The position numbers were made by a program, and so were the translations under genes. DNA of 64,000 bases from positions 1 through 64,000 of the forward strand of contig CANTFG010000253.1 of NCBI GenBank assembly GCA_947652605.1, written 5' to 3'. The notes beneath the pieces were generated by a model that did no database searches, was not told where the DNA came from, and saw only the letters and a program-made list of their open reading frames with translations. Of this stretch, positions 1 to 11,838 are shown one piece after another (position 1 is the first letter of the stretch; every line of letters begins with the position of its first letter). Origin of the DNA: Elmis aenea (lineage: Eukaryota; Arthropoda; Insecta; Coleoptera; Elmidae).

Positions 1-240
1 ACGCCACTTACTTAATTGGCCGTATCTCGGCAACCCGTTGAGCAAATTAAAAAAATTTTAGGGCGCATTTGGGCGCATATTGGGCGCTAAAGAATGGCAC
101 CGGTTTCAGAATTTTCGGAGAAAGTTGGCGTGCCAGCGTGAAGTTGGCACGCCACTTACTTAATTGGCCGTATCTCGGCAACCCGTTGAGCAAATTAAAA
201 AAATTTTAGGGCGCATTTGGGCGCATATTGGGCGCTAAAG
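1..240. repeat. 148-bp tandem direct repeat, partial second copy
   Basis: Bases 1-92 recur identically at 149-240, giving a period of 148 bp. The first copy is cut by the window edge, so the array may continue upstream. Each unit contains paired gggcgcat motifs and is followed by gttggc-type short inverted repeats (gttggcgtgccaac near 273). The 3' flank runs straight into a foldback terminus at 302. No coding potential was recognised. Confidence 0.85.
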
Positions 241-301
241 GATGAGACTAATTTAAAAATTTGCGCCGATGGTTGGCGTGCCAACTTCACGGACCTGTTT
301 T

Positions 302-411
302 CACCATTAACTTTTTCTCGAAAAAAGAGATCGAGGGTGCGCGGTCCGTTTTGCGATACCTCTTATAGTTACCGAGATTCCCTATTAAAACATGGAAATT
401 TGCCCACCCTG
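302..411 (-). mobile_element. Family-5 palindromic element, right terminus only
   Basis: This stretch matches the terminal arm of the elements at 26749-27976 and 31815-32998, ending gcccaccctg followed by TA (412-413). Only about 110 bp of one arm remain, so it is a truncated copy joined to the 148-bp repeat. No protein is encoded. Confidence 0.75.
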
Positions 412-413
412 TA

Positions 414-1171
414 CATCAAATTATAATAATTAAATCGCTGTTACGTTATTTTAGAAGAAGCAAACAGCTTAATGTAACGAAATCTGGAAATTAATAAGAA
501 AACAAAAAATCTTATTGCATTTTTAATTCTCCGGAGCTAAAACCTTATTAAAATTACCAACGATTCTTTCATTAAGGCAGCGCATGCAACATTGATTTTA
601 AATGTACTTTAAGCTAGTGAACGAAGCCATTCCATTTAATGACGAGTATCCAACCAGCAAACTCCCTGCAGGAATCTCGATCAGAAAGAGGCGAGAAAGA
701 ATTATCTGCCAATGAATATAAAGTTAGATTTTAATGAAGTGTCCAATAATGAGCTTTGGCAGTTGAATCAAACAAGACGATGGAGTCGTACGCATTATGA
801 CTTTAATCGAACTGGCGGTATATTCCGAAAGTTTCTTGTTCTGCCACAGCGGGTCGTCATGAGAAATTTGCATTCCGAAACTAACTCGCAACTTTCGGAT
901 TCTATTTCTCGTTCTTAATGTTCGCTAATTATAAGAGAATTTGGAATAAGATTAAAATTGTATTTAAAATTAAAAATTAAAAATTTTAAATCAAGGGAAG
1001 GTCATTGCATAGTGTCACAATAAATTAGCTAAATTAAGGCCATAAAAAAAACTGGTGTGAGCATTGTGACGTATCGCAGTGGTTCAGTATTATGAAAGTT
1101 TTTATGCTTTCTTATTTATTTTCTTTTATACTCGGTAGTCGGTGTTCTGGTGAATTAGCGAAGATCGTCGC
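414..1171. other. No feature recognised
   Basis: AT-rich sequence with only short open frames (for example 712-918) that show no recognisable domain. I see no inverted repeat or transposon terminus here. Confidence 0.5.

Positions 1172-1225
<54 letters not shown>
1172..1225. repeat. (AAT)18 microsatellite
   Basis: Eighteen uninterrupted AAT units. The poly-isoleucine open frames on both strands here are artefacts of the repeat. Similar triplet tails end LINE copies elsewhere in this window, but no LINE sequence was recognised next to this array. Confidence 0.95.
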
Positions 1226-1303
1226 CTTTATGTGTTCTACACTTCTACATATCAAAAAAGGCGTAGAACATGTCACAATATTAATAGTACACAAACACAT
1301 ATA

Positions 1304-2944
1304 CAGGGTGTCCCCGTTATCACCGCGAATATTTTAAGTGGTGATAGAGGACCTTTTTCTAAGAAAAAATTTCAAGTAAATTTTTTTCCTGAAATCAAAT
1401 GCTAAGCTGATATGTATCAACACTTACTTGATTTTTTTACACTTCTGCATTTATAAGACTCTGTAGCCGAAAATATCAATTTTATCGTAAAATACCTTAA
1501 AGCTTTTTAATAGAGCATAAAATTTTCTACAAAATTAGTTCTATTAATTTTTTATCTACAGGCAATGGTTTGAGAGTTATGCAGTTTGCACAAAAAAATG
1601 TAAAAAATTTACAAAATTTAATTGTTTCTTAGACTTTGCAACCGCTGTATCTTTAAAACAAAAGGTTGTAAAAAAAAACGGACGGCCCATTCCGGATAGC
1701 AAATTTTATGGGCTACAACTTTGGTCAAGTGAAATTTTTTGAAAATCAAACCGATTTTCCGGAAAAGCTGAAAATAAGGAATAGAGTGCAAAAACAAAAT
1801 TTCCTGCAAATATTGTTTTGTATTTAAAAATGCTTTTAAAGAGAGTGCGATTACGTGATTGAAAATGATGGAGGTCATTTTGATCACTTATTGAAGTAAT
1901 TTTGTAGTTACATGTTAATTTTATTGCGTCCAGCTGGATTCGTATTGTTTTGCATTTTATCGTTTTTTTTTCCACCTTTTTCACTATTATAAACATTTCT
2001 ATGATACATTTAGTTTTCTTGAACAGCATATTTACCGAAGTTGTAGTCCGTTAAATGCCTTATCAGCAATAGGCATCCGTTTTGCTCTACGACGTTTCGT
2101 TAAAAAGGTGCGGCGTTTTTAAAAATTTACATAACTTATTTATATGCAATTTTACAATTTTTTGTTAAATTTGTTCGTTAGCTCCTAAAAGGTGGTTTTC
2201 TGAAGAATTTCAAACTTCATAAAAAGCTGTGAAACTGATGAGATACATAATTTTATGAATGTTGCCGATGCTATGGCATTTTTAAATACAAAATATCATA
2301 ATTACCAGGAGTTTTTGTTTTTCGAAAACGATAAAATGCAAAACAATGCAAATCCATCTGGACGCAATAAAATGAACATGTAACCACAAAATTACTTCAA
2401 TAAGTGTTCAAAATGACCTCCATAATTTTCAATCATCGCATCTTTAAAAGCATTTTTAAATACAAAACAATGTTTGTAGGAAATTTTGTTTTTGCACTCT
2501 ATTTGTTATTTTCAGCTTTTCCGGACCAAAGTTGTAGCCCATAAAATTTGCTATCCGGAATGGGCGTCGGTTTTTTTATACAACCTTTCGTTTTAAAGAT
2601 ACAGCGGTTGCAAAGTCTAAGAAACAATTAAATTTTGTAAATTTTTTACATTTTTTTGTACAAACTGCTTTATAACTCTCAAACCATTGCCTGTAGACAA
2701 AAATTAAATAAAACTAATTTTGTAGAGAATTTCATGCTCTATTAAAAAGCTGCAAGGCATTTTACGATAAAATTGATATTTTTGGCGACAGAGTCTTATA
2801 AATGCAGAAGTGTAAAAAAATCAAGCAAATGTTGATATCAGCTTAGCATTTGATTTTAGAAAAAAGTTTTACTTGAAATTTTTTCTTAGAAAAAGGTCCT
2901 CTATCACCACTTAAAATATTCGCGGTGATAACGGGGACACCCTG
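1304..2944. mobile_element. Family-1 foldback element (CAGGGTGTCCCC termini)
   Basis: A 1.64-kb palindrome flanked by TA (1302-1303 and 2945-2946). Left and right arms match, inverted, for roughly 650-700 bp with scattered substitutions, leaving a short unpaired centre near 2030-2290. Termini read CAGGGTG and CACCCTG. TA duplication and this terminus fit the IS630-Tc1-mariner superfamily; no transposase is present, so the element is non-autonomous. Open frames inside (for example 1618-2029, minus) are incidental. Confidence 0.85.
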
Positions 2945-2952
2945 TATGTATA

Positions 2953-3307
2953 CAGGGTGATTCAAATTCGAGGGCGACCATGGGGATCTCGCTTATTATA
3001 ATTGTTAGAATATAGGTTTAAATTTGGCAAAGTTGCTAAATTCGGTGCTCAATAATAATCCGAAGAGAAATTGGAAATATCTCAAACGGTATCCGAGAAA
3101 ATTAGGAAAAACCGGAAAATACGTTTTTTGAAAATCGTTTATAATTCCTTTGGAGTATGAAATATTTCAAATGTGTAAAAACATTGCCCAAGCAACTTTT
3201 TAAACCGAATCGGATGGGGGTCACAAATTTTTCCTAGATCGATTCGTTTTTGTTTTATGACCAACTTTATTATTTTTTATGCTTAAACTCGAATTTGAAT
3301 CAGCCTG
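2953..3307. mobile_element. Family-2 element, internally deleted
   Basis: A 355-bp TA-flanked element starting CAGGGTG and ending CAGCCTG. Its left arm matches the left arms of 4938-5845 and 11839-12799, but only about 30 bp of matching right terminus remain, so the palindrome has collapsed to a short-TIR derivative. It abuts the next element, with only the shared TA at 3308-3309 between them. Confidence 0.75.
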
Positions 3308-3500
3308 TACAAGGTGGTCCAAATTCGATGGGATTGCATGGGTATTTCGGTTAATATTTAAGAGAGAGAAACGGTTAAATGACCAAAAAGGTGCAGTATT
3401 TTGAGACAAATGCAAAACCGTTTTCAAAATTATTCCATCATTCCCGGTTTTCGAGTTATTGAATAAAAAGTGTTTTTTGTCATATTAATAATGTGTCGTA

Positions 3501-3736
3501 TCGGGGGTAATTACACGAGAGCTTTTTTTTTAGCCGGACAAACTTGCGTTGCTACGAAAGTTTGGTTGCTAGGAAAGTCGACGAGACAAAACTGTCTGAT
3601 AAAACAACGAGTCCGTAGGACGAGTTGTTTTATGTTTGACAGTTGTCGAGTCAAGATTTGCCTTGCAACCGAACTTGAGTTTAGTAAAAGCAAGTTTGTC
3701 CAGGATAAAAACAAAGCTCGAGTGTAATTCGGTACG
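3501..3736. repeat. 236-bp palindromic repeat of unknown class
   Basis: Ends tcgggggtaattacac and gtgtaattcggtacga are inverted copies, continuing through a ccggacaaacttgc-like stretch. It sits inside the left arm of the 3310-6025 foldback, where the matching arm is continuous. No TA or TTAA duplication is clear. Bases 3737-3934 are also foreign to the arm and unidentified. Confidence 0.6.
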
Positions 3737-4319
3737 ATAACTGCACGAATAAATTATAACCTTCAAATGATAACTAACAAAACGTCAAAATCTTTTAGTC
3801 ACAAGTCGGTTGCATGGTAACAAAAGTTACATGCAAAAATGCAAGTGGATATTTAGTTAGGTACCTTTTTATCCGCTGTCATAACGACAAAACGTGACGT
3901 CATTATGGAGAATTTAACATATGAGTGTAGTTATCTCCGTTATTGTTGTAAATATCGAAAATATTTATGAAGATTGTTTTTAGATATTTTTATGTTTAAT
4001 TTGATTAGGTATACAAAAAACAAAGTTTTTATGTTCGCCGTTAAAAAGTTATGACACTAACATACATTTTTTTAAATGGGAGCGATAGTTGGCTATAACC
4101 TATTTAAATTTCTTATTTTTTTCTCATTCAAAATATATAAGGGTTAATGGATTTATTTTCAATAATACGTAAGTTACGAAGGTCTTTTTTTAAAAATGTG
4201 AAAACAAAACAAAAAACAAGTTGTAAAACCTTATAAAACTCATGTGGTACAAGTTACCAAGGTTTTTAAATTTGTTGTTGATATAAACATCAAAAACTTT
4301 TGGGCATAAGATAAACATA

Positions 4320-4785
4320 CAGGGTGTCCCAGTTAACTTGAACAGCATGGGGACTCGTAAACGGTAAGAGATACAGAGTTGGTTAAATGGGTGAGAATGA
4401 TCTATGATTTAAGAGCAACTATTCTATGAAAAAAAAACTTGATATAAATTTACGGTTTTTGGGCTATTCGTAAAAAACAAAAAAATGACGTTTTCGATTT
4501 TTGCTTATAACTTGCTTATTTAAAATCATACCCAAAATATTTTTCGACATTATTAGGACACTTTTTTGCGTAGAATTGAAATTAGTTAATAAATTTTACC
4601 TATCTTCATTTGTTTTTGTTATTTTAACATCAACTTTCGTATTTTAAATACGAGTCGTAGTTGGCTATGACACCATTAAAAAGAGATTTTTTTTCTCGTT
4701 TCATTGATGTATGGGTTGTTAGGTTTATTTTTAAAAATAAGCAAGTTATAGCAATATTATTGTATTTGTAAGTTTAATCCCATTA
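4320..4785 (+). mobile_element. Foldback-type element, left terminus only
   Basis: Begins CAGGGTGTCCC after TA (4318-4319) and carries the shared subterminal motif (tggggactcg, agagatacag, ggttaaatg) and the interior core gtagttggctatgac near 4649. No right terminus is present; sequence returns to the host foldback arm about 4785. Partial copy. Confidence 0.6.
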
Positions 4786-4937
4786 AAAAAAAGGTATGTT
4801 TGTGTCATAACTTTTTAACGGCGAGCGTAAAAAAATTGTTTTTAGTATAATCAAATCAAACATAAAAATATCTAAAAATAATCTTTATAAATATTTTCGA
4901 TATTTAAAACAATAAGGGAGATATGACACATTATATA

Positions 4938-5845
4938 CAGGGTGTCCCAAATTCAAGTAAATGCATGGGGATCTCGCTTATCTTAAGAGCTACGAGGTCG
5001 GTTAAATTAGGGCAAAGTTGCTAAATTTGATGCTTATTGATAATCTAAAGAGAAATTGGAAATATCTCAAACGGTATCCGAGAAAATTAGGAAAAACCGG
5101 AATATACGATATTTGAAAATCGTTTATAACTCCTTTGCAGTTTGAAATATTTTAACTGTGTAAAAAAGTTGCCCAAGCAACTTTTTAAGCCGAATCGGAT
5201 GGTGGTCACAAATTTTTCCTAGGTCGATTCGTTTTTGTTTTAGACAACCAACTTTGTTTTTTCTTATGGGCAGCATATCGCGTTTTTCTTCGTTATTTAA
5301 GTACATTTTTACGACCAACAGGCCTTCAAAACTTTTAGTTTGTTGATCGGTTGTCATGGAAACAACATAAACTACAATGACCGGCCAACCTGATTTATAA
5401 TGGTTATTGTTTAAAACGTATTTTTTGAAATTTGACAATGAAAGAAAAAGTAAAATACCATGTGTGATACATCAATGCATTCAGAAAAATAAATGCTATT
5501 TGATTATGTAAATAGCAAAAATTGCGCCCATAAGAAAAAATAAAGTTGGTTGTCATAAAACAAAAACGAATCAATCTAGAAAAAATTTGTGACCACCATT
5601 CGATTCGGCTTAAAAAGTTGCTTGGGCAATGTCTTTACACATTTAAAATATTTCATACTCCAAAGGAGTTATAGACGATTTTCAAAAATCTTATTTTCCA
5701 GTTTTTCCTAATTTTCTCGGATTTGATATATTTCCAATTTCTCTTTGGATTATTAATGAGCACCTAATTTCGCAACTTTGCCCTAATTTAACCGACCTCG
5801 TAGCTCTTAAGATAAGCGAGATTTACTCGAATTTGGGACACCCTG
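4938..5845. mobile_element. Family-2 foldback element, complete
   Basis: A 908-bp near-perfect palindrome flanked by TA on both sides (4936-4937 and 5846-5847). Arms begin CAGGGTGTCCC and contain tggggatctcgcttat and gaggtcggttaaatt. It is inserted in the right arm of the 3310-6025 element, so it is younger than its host. Non-autonomous; the minus-strand frame 5124-5438 runs across the palindrome and is incidental. Confidence 0.85.
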
Positions 5846-6027
5846 TATATACAACAAAAAAACACTTTTTATTCAATAACTCGAAAACCGGAAATGATAG
5901 AATATTTTTGAAAATGGTTCTCAGTTTGTCTTAAAAAAGTGCACATTTTTGGTAAGTTAACCGTTTCTCTATCTTAAATATTAACCGAGATACCCATGCA
6001 ATCCCTTCAAATTTGGACCACCCTGTA

Positions 6028-6540
6028 CAGGGTGGACTATTTTGATGCCCATAAAAAGTATATCGATTATTATCAGAGATAGAAAAAAACTTAATACGTA
6101 TAATCTCGATTTATTTTACGAGACAAATTCATTGCCGTAAACAGATTTTTGAGATCTTTTTTAGTTTTCGAAATATAGTCAAAAACTGATTTTTGGCAAT
6201 ATTCAAAAATGTTAAATATCTTGCTTTAACGAAATGATAGAGAAAAACTTTTCAGGCATTTTTGGCATGGGTTTTTGTCCTTAATAAGATAGCGATGTTC
6301 AATTGTTTTTTACTCATATCAATGCCGATATATTACAACTAACTTTCTTATTTTAAATAGCAACCATAAGCAAATTATATATTTTTAAAAAGTGCAAAAA
6401 ATAAGCATTCGATTTATGTCAAAGCCAACTATGGTTGCCATTTAAAATAAGAAAGTTAGGTGAAATATATCAATATTTGTATGAGTAAAAAAAAATGATC
6501 ATCGCCATCTTATTAAGGACCAAAAACCATGCAAAAAATC
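6028..6540 (+). mobile_element. Family-4 foldback element, right arm truncated
   Basis: Starts CAGGGTGG immediately after the TA (6026-6027) that also ends the preceding element. The left arm runs to about 6380, with an inverted partial arm up to about 6540. It matches the complex element at 21536-23282. Its interior includes agccaactatggttgcc, the inverse of the gttggct core seen in other families. Confidence 0.7.
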
Positions 6541-7232
6541 ACAAATCGTAGGGAAGACTTCGAATAAGAAAGTTTGATTGTTTCAACTGGCCAACTTTGT
6601 CTATCACGGTTTAAAAGTTGCACATGTCGAGCTTCCAATGTCTAATTCATATCATATTTCAAACTGACGTAAAAATAACGCCTTTTTATGAATGAAAAAA
6701 TGTTTATAATTTAAAAAGATACAAGTATTACCATAACAATTTAATCGAAAACGCTCTTTAATTTTACGGTACATAAAACCTGATGTCTTATTATAAATGT
6801 GATCTTTTATTCAGCAAGTAGTTGGTGCTCACATATACTATGAATAAAATATATAATAACTTGGAAACCATAGTCAGGGCCGGTCATCTACAGGGTTTTT
6901 CTTAAATATTGCGAAAAAAATCGGAAGGTGTTTCCTTATCAACAATTAAAGAGGGACTTGTACCTATATACATTTTTTTTCTTAGACGTGTCCTTTCGGA
7001 GTTACACTTCTTTAAAGGGGAGCGGTAAAAATTAAATTTTTATTTTATTTCTCAAATTTGGAAAATGTAGGAGAATGATATTTTGGTAGATACCTATTTT
7101 ATACTTATTTAAAGGTTTCCCGTAGTAATATTTTCAATCATCCCCCACCTTCACAGGGGGCTGAAAAGTGCGACCCCGGTTATTTTGTTTATCAGAACTT
7201 TTTGGTGGGGGTTTAAATTTTGCAATTAAAAG
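6541..7232. other. Unassigned AT-rich sequence
   Basis: No domain or clear terminal repeat. A cagggccgg-like stretch near 6875-6895 resembles hAT-type termini found elsewhere here, but no partner end was seen. Confidence 0.4.
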
Positions 7233-8460
7233 CAGGCACTAAATACGAAAAAAATTTCGTTGTTTTCTGTTCGGAACGAAAACGAAATATATCGTTTTCG
7301 TTCTTTTCGTTCTAACCGAAAAAATTCCTTTTTCGTTTTCGTAAACCGAAATAATAACGGTTAAAACCGGTTCTACATTTTTTTTGTCGTAAAAAAATCG
7401 AGGACTTTAATTTTTTTTTAAGTCACTACAACCCTCTATAAATACGATAACAATATTTGCGTTTCCACTAAAATATAGACGATGACGATGGGTTTTGATG
7501 CTCACGGACAGCATATTTTAGACTGGCGAACCGCCGCCATATTAAATTTACCAAATCGTTAAATTTTATTTAGTATAACACCCTTAAGGTGCAAAAATAC
7601 AACTTTATTAGTATAAATTGTACACACGATTTTCATTTAAAAATATAAAAATATGCAGTGCTGTTTTAACCCTTTGACTACCATTTTTAAATTTTCAAGT
7701 TTTCAATTTTTTTTATATTGCTTTACTCATACTAATAAATATAAGAAATTTTGATGCTTCATCGTTGAAAAAAAAAGTTTATGAAAATCGGACCATAAAT
7801 AAACTTTTTATGAGGGTGATTGATCCTTTTTGAAATGGGTCACACTGTATATGCAAGTCCAGACTGACAAAATGACAATACTGAAGACAATGATTCACAA
7901 GCCCCTACCCCACGTAGAAAGACATATTTTTTATCGGAGAACCAATATGATAACAAATAATAACAATTTATTTGTATTAAAACTCCATAGTAATTTTTAC
8001 TTCTTAGTGGGACGTATGTGTCCCGTTGGTAGTCAAAGGGTTAAGTTTGTTTTAGTACTAAAAATCTATGAATTTGAATCAAATTAGATCCTGCTGTAAT
8101 TATTTAAAAAGACAAACGAATTAATTCAAGTGGATAGTTCACTAAATGTTCCCATGAATGTTATAAATAAAAAAGATATTAAAAGAAAACTTATATTAAC
8201 TCTAAACGCAAATAAAACATAAACACAATAATATATAAAAAATTAACTTGAAATATATTTTAACTTAATAGTTTGTACATACTGCACAATATACATTTTC
8301 ACAATCCATTCAATCTTACTAGCAACAAATCAGACAATAAATCTTTTTTTACATTAGTCTTTTTCGAAGTAAGAGTAAATTTTACTTTTATTAATTCTAA
8401 CTATAACTATAACTATAAACGCAAATAAAACATACACCTTAATAATATATATCCAATCAA
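7233..8460. mobile_element. hAT-like 'cgttttcg' element, 3' truncated
   Basis: The terminus caggcactaaatacg and the iterated cgttttcgtt motifs match the complete copy at 42926-44117. Similarity continues, around an inserted MITE, to about 8460 and then stops, so the right terminus is lost. No transposase reading frame was recognised. Confidence 0.65.
7670..8040. mobile_element. piggyBac-type MITE (TTAA-flanked)
   Basis: 371 bp bounded by perfect inverted ends CCCTTTGACTACC / GGTAGTCAAAGGG and by TTAA on each side (7666-7669 and 8041-8044). TTAA targets and CCCTTT-like termini are hallmarks of piggyBac elements. The empty site is seen in the related hAT copy near 43365, where the flanks are continuous. 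The frame 7830-8087 has no transposase features. Confidence 0.85.
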
Positions 8461-8496
8461 GATGAGAGTTGAGAGTTCAAAAATGTTTAAGTTCCT

Positions 8497-8629
8497 GTCG
8501 CCCAGTTGACCGTCGCCCAGTTGGCACGTCGCCCAGTTGACCGTCGCCCAGTTGACCATCGCCCAGTTGACCGTCGCCCAGTTGGTCTCGTCCAGTTGGC
8601 CGTCGCCCAGTTGACCGTCGCCCAGTTGT
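8497..8629. repeat. 15-bp minisatellite, about 9 units
   Basis: Nine units of a 15-mer, consensus gtcgcccagttgacc, with single-base variants and slight length variation in units 2 and 7. The array is much richer in GC than its surroundings. Frames reading through it on the minus strand are simple-repeat artefacts. Confidence 0.9.
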
Positions 8630-9516
8630 CGCGTACCGCGCGCAGGACCCACTAGTTAATTTGCCTTCTATATAGATAGACGAACCAAAAAGTATGAAAG
8701 CAAAACTTGTGAACAACACACAGTACGGCTCCATTTAGTCAGGCAGGTCTCACAGTTCTAAGATTATGAGCCAGTGTGATCTGCCGGCCAGTCTCATCGT
8801 CGGCAACGTGTTAATGGCAAAGGAATAAAGTCGTAATAACTTGAATTAATATTTCAATCGGATACTTTATTGAAATGAAATATGTTGTGGGTTGTGGGTC
8901 ATATAGACCCGAACAGAACGACAGGGTGAAGGTTAATAAAATAAAGCGTGCTTAGAAGAACTTAAATCCAAAAAACTGTCCTATACATTCTACGGTTCTA
9001 AAATTATTTTTTATCTCAGAATATTTTATTGAATTTCAGCTGTAAACCGAAAAGCTTCCAACATTTATTTAGTGCAATATAAAAAATGTCACGTACATGA
9101 AAAATCTTGAAACGTAAATCGCTGACGCAATAAGTGAAAGTACTTGTGGCGCCCTCTTTACACATATATTAAGGTAATAATACTGAATTCCCTCACAATT
9201 TGTTTTTCGCGTTCTTTTGAACGTTCGAGTAAATGCTCACGTCCCTCTTGCGGGAGCAAAAACTCTGAAACACTGCCACAGCGAGCCGAAAAACACATAA
9301 CACTACGTCAGTTCCTTAAAAAGACAGATTCGTCAAAAGAAATAGGAAAGGCGGAAAGAGAAAACTGTCCAATACAGAACCAATATGTGCCGACGTGCGT
9401 GCGTTGCTGTTTATGTAATAAAACGAAACGTACGTTTCCAATTGGTCATTGATAACATTTGCCGTCGACGTGTGCAAAATTAAAAATGTTTATTTGTGGA
9501 ACTTCGGTTTTAAAAA
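8630..9516. other. Unassigned, non-repetitive-looking segment
   Basis: No transposon terminus recognised. The open frame 9144-9452 (102 codons, plus) is cysteine-containing but matches no family I know, has no obvious upstream context and ends in a CxxCxxxC-like tail; it could be a fragment of something real or chance. Confidence 0.3.
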
Positions 9517-10869
9517 CCAGAGACCGGGGTAAGATGACGAACGGGGCAAGATGACTAACGGGATATAATTCAGTTTCTTGTCAAAATATGTCACCACTAT
9601 TGACTAATTACAATACATACAAGTAGTGTGAAGTAACATATTGTCACGTTAGCTTTAAAGGATTTATTCTTAAAGCCATCGTGCACTTTGGGGGTCGTAG
9701 CTGGGGATCGTAGAATTTACTAAAATGATAATCGAATGAACTTGAGGAGCATATTTATTACCAAAAACCATGATGAACATTTACACAATCACTTGAAGAA
9801 TCTTATATTGATTTGGATTGAACATTACTGAACCAGGGTATCTAGATGATTGTGAAGCAAACGATGACTGGCTTGTTAAAAAAGATTATTACACGAAATA
9901 CCCTGGCTTAGCAACTGATATTTTAACAGGAAATGCATGGTACGTAACTTAACAGAATTCGCTTATTGTGCACTTACAACATACGAACATACGATGTTTG
10001 AATACTGTTAAGTTTGCAGTCTGAAACATAATACTTTTTAACGGGGTTTAATAAACTTTAATACATCAATTTAAATAATATTAATTAGATAAAATATTAG
10101 CGTAACAATATTGACTTTACCGACCGATTGATGTCACTATTTCGTAGTAAAATTAAAAATTGTGTGGTACCATACTAAAAGGGTTATAATATTAACGGTA
10201 AGTTCAATAAGCCGTAGCACCGAGAGTTATAAATTTTGAAAATTTATCGCAGTAGTTTTTGATACCCAAACATATTAGAAAACTGTTGACTATATAAGAA
10301 AAACATTTAAATTATTTCTTTTTGTAAGAGATAGATATTTGTTCATGTTACCCGTCGGAGCAAGATGACGGGGGTAAGATGACGAATGCCGTCATCTTGC
10401 CTCTTTTGATTTTTATCGTGTTCTGACACTAATTTTACTATCTGGTTTATAACAAAGACATTTATGGCCGTATGCAGAGTCGGAAGAATTGTGGTCTAAA
10501 AAGGGTTTATCTTTAAAGCGGTTTTAAAATTATTTAAAACTAATTGTCACGTAGTTTTTGTAGATTCTCCAGATGAAGACTGGATAGAGTGCACAAAGTG
10601 TGGCGGCGATTTTATATGCGATTATTGTTGATTCGTCACCCCATATTGTTTGTCATCTTACCCCGGTAATGGACTAAGATGACGAACACTTACCAAAAAG
10701 TTTAAACTAAAAATATAGCTGCTTGACTATGTTTAAGTTCTTTATTGAATCATAGTTACGTTGTGTTACATGTTACCTTTCTGAATAAAATAACAATAGT
10801 ATCTTCTGGGTGTATGTTTTTCCCAAACCAATTTTTTTCTTAACTTCGTCAACTTGCCCCGGTCTCCCT
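9517..10869. mobile_element. pogo-like TA-target element, decayed
   Basis: Ends gagaccggggtaag (left) and the inverse of gagaccggggcaag (right) form imperfect inverted repeats matching the 25260-26569 element. The right side is followed by TA (10870-10871). The motif taagatgacgaa or its complement recurs near 9530-9555, 10357-10400 and 10650-10690. A zinc-ribbon-like peptide at 10563-10631 suggests a pogo/Tigger-type transposase once occupied the interior. Confidence 0.55.
10563..10631 (+). pseudogene. pogo-like transposase C-terminal tail, remnant
   Basis: The frame reads DEDWIECTKCGGDFICDYC then stop. A tail of the form DxDWIxCxxCxxWxHxxC is common at the C-terminus of insect pogo/Tigger (DDE_1) transposases; here the aromatic and histidine positions are altered. 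Only about 22 residues are recognisable, and no catalytic triad was found, so this is a relic. Confidence 0.5.
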
Positions 10870-10871
10870 TA

Positions 10872-11052
10872 CTTTGTATACGCAGATCAATTAGTAGCAA
10901 ATGTGTAACGGGTAACTATACTTCCCCGCGGTTACCAAGGCGCCGCGCGATTATGTTACTGGTACATATTTTTTTCATTTAATGTTAGTACTATCACGAC
11001 ACGTGTATATTATCACCATACAACACTTAAGGTCAATTCACATTATAGGTAC
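10872..11052. other. Unassigned spacer
   Basis: Short GC-richer stretch (ccgcgg, gcgccgcgcg near 10925-10950) between the pogo-like relic and the minisatellite. Nothing recognised. Confidence 0.3.
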
Positions 11053-11140
11053 ACTCGCGATCCACTCGCGCTCCACTCGCGCTCCTCTCGCGCTCCACTC
11101 GCGCTCCACTCGCTCTCCACTCGCGCTCCACTCCCGCTCC
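11053..11140. repeat. 11-bp minisatellite, 8 units
   Basis: Eight units of actcgcgctcc with single substitutions (gatcc in unit 1, tctcg in unit 4, gctct in unit 6, cccgc in unit 8). A sharp GC-rich, CpG-containing patch in AT-rich surroundings. Confidence 0.9.
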
Positions 11141-11838
11141 AAAACCAGCAATTTCTATTTTGTGAGCGTTACGTCAGTGGGAATTGGAAATAGATTGTGG
11201 CAATAAGTGTTTTTTTCATTATTTGGTAGTAATTTTTAATTAAAACTGTTTGCAACAAAGCAGATTTGTAGGACATAGTACAAAAAAATAGAAATAAATT
11301 GAAGAGGCGTTAAACATGTTAACAACATTTTTAATAATATAATATTTATGACAGTATTTAAAGATAATGGTAATGCAATTTTTCAAATCATATTTATTTG
11401 CCATGAAATAGAACCAGCATTGGAATTAAAGAATCTTGCAAACGTGTCTCTTACTTCAAAAGCTGCAGTTGTAGAAGTTCCTCCTTCTGTCGGTAAATGT
11501 CTTAAATTTTCTGTGATTATTAGGCCATTGGCGGTGGTCAATAAATCACTTCCATGGCGTACAAAATTAAGCAGAATTCAAGTGGTAAAATTATTTATCC
11601 AGCGCAGTGGCGTAGCGACGGGAGGGGCAAGGGGGTATCGATGCCCCGGGCGCCAGTCTTGAGGGGCGCCGCGAATACAAAATATTTTTGCGTTTATTTC
11701 ACTCATTTAAAGCCAGAAAACTAAAATGCAATTATTATATTTTATAATTTGTTCTTATTTTCATTGCAGTGTATTTGAATAAATAACACAACATTTTAAT
11801 CTATGTTGTAGGCTTCCGCAGCCGATGTCCAATGTATA

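Larger units (their letters stand above)
3310..6025. mobile_element. Family-3 foldback element with several nested insertions
   Basis: The left terminus (caaggtggtcc, one base off CAGGG) at 3310 and the right terminus at 6025 are inverted copies. The arms are 3310-3500 plus 3935-4319 on the left, and 4785-4937 plus 5846-6025 on the right. The left arm is interrupted at 3501-3934. Elements at 4320 and 4938-5845 interrupt the rest. Closest relative in the window: 44496-46707. No transposase remains. Confidence 0.7.

Noticed and set aside
1092..1337. Open frames with poly-isoleucine on both strands
   Set aside because: They are translations of the (AAT)n microsatellite.
6875..6900. cagggccgg string as a hAT terminus
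   Set aside because: No inverted partner or 8-bp duplication was found.
8413..8734. Minus-strand frames with repeated GDGQLGDGQL-type peptides
   Set aside because: They read through the 15-bp minisatellite; two frames are open only because of the repeat.
9144..9452. 102-codon frame with cysteines as a small gene
   Set aside because: No family resemblance, promoter or splice context; length is not improbable by chance here.
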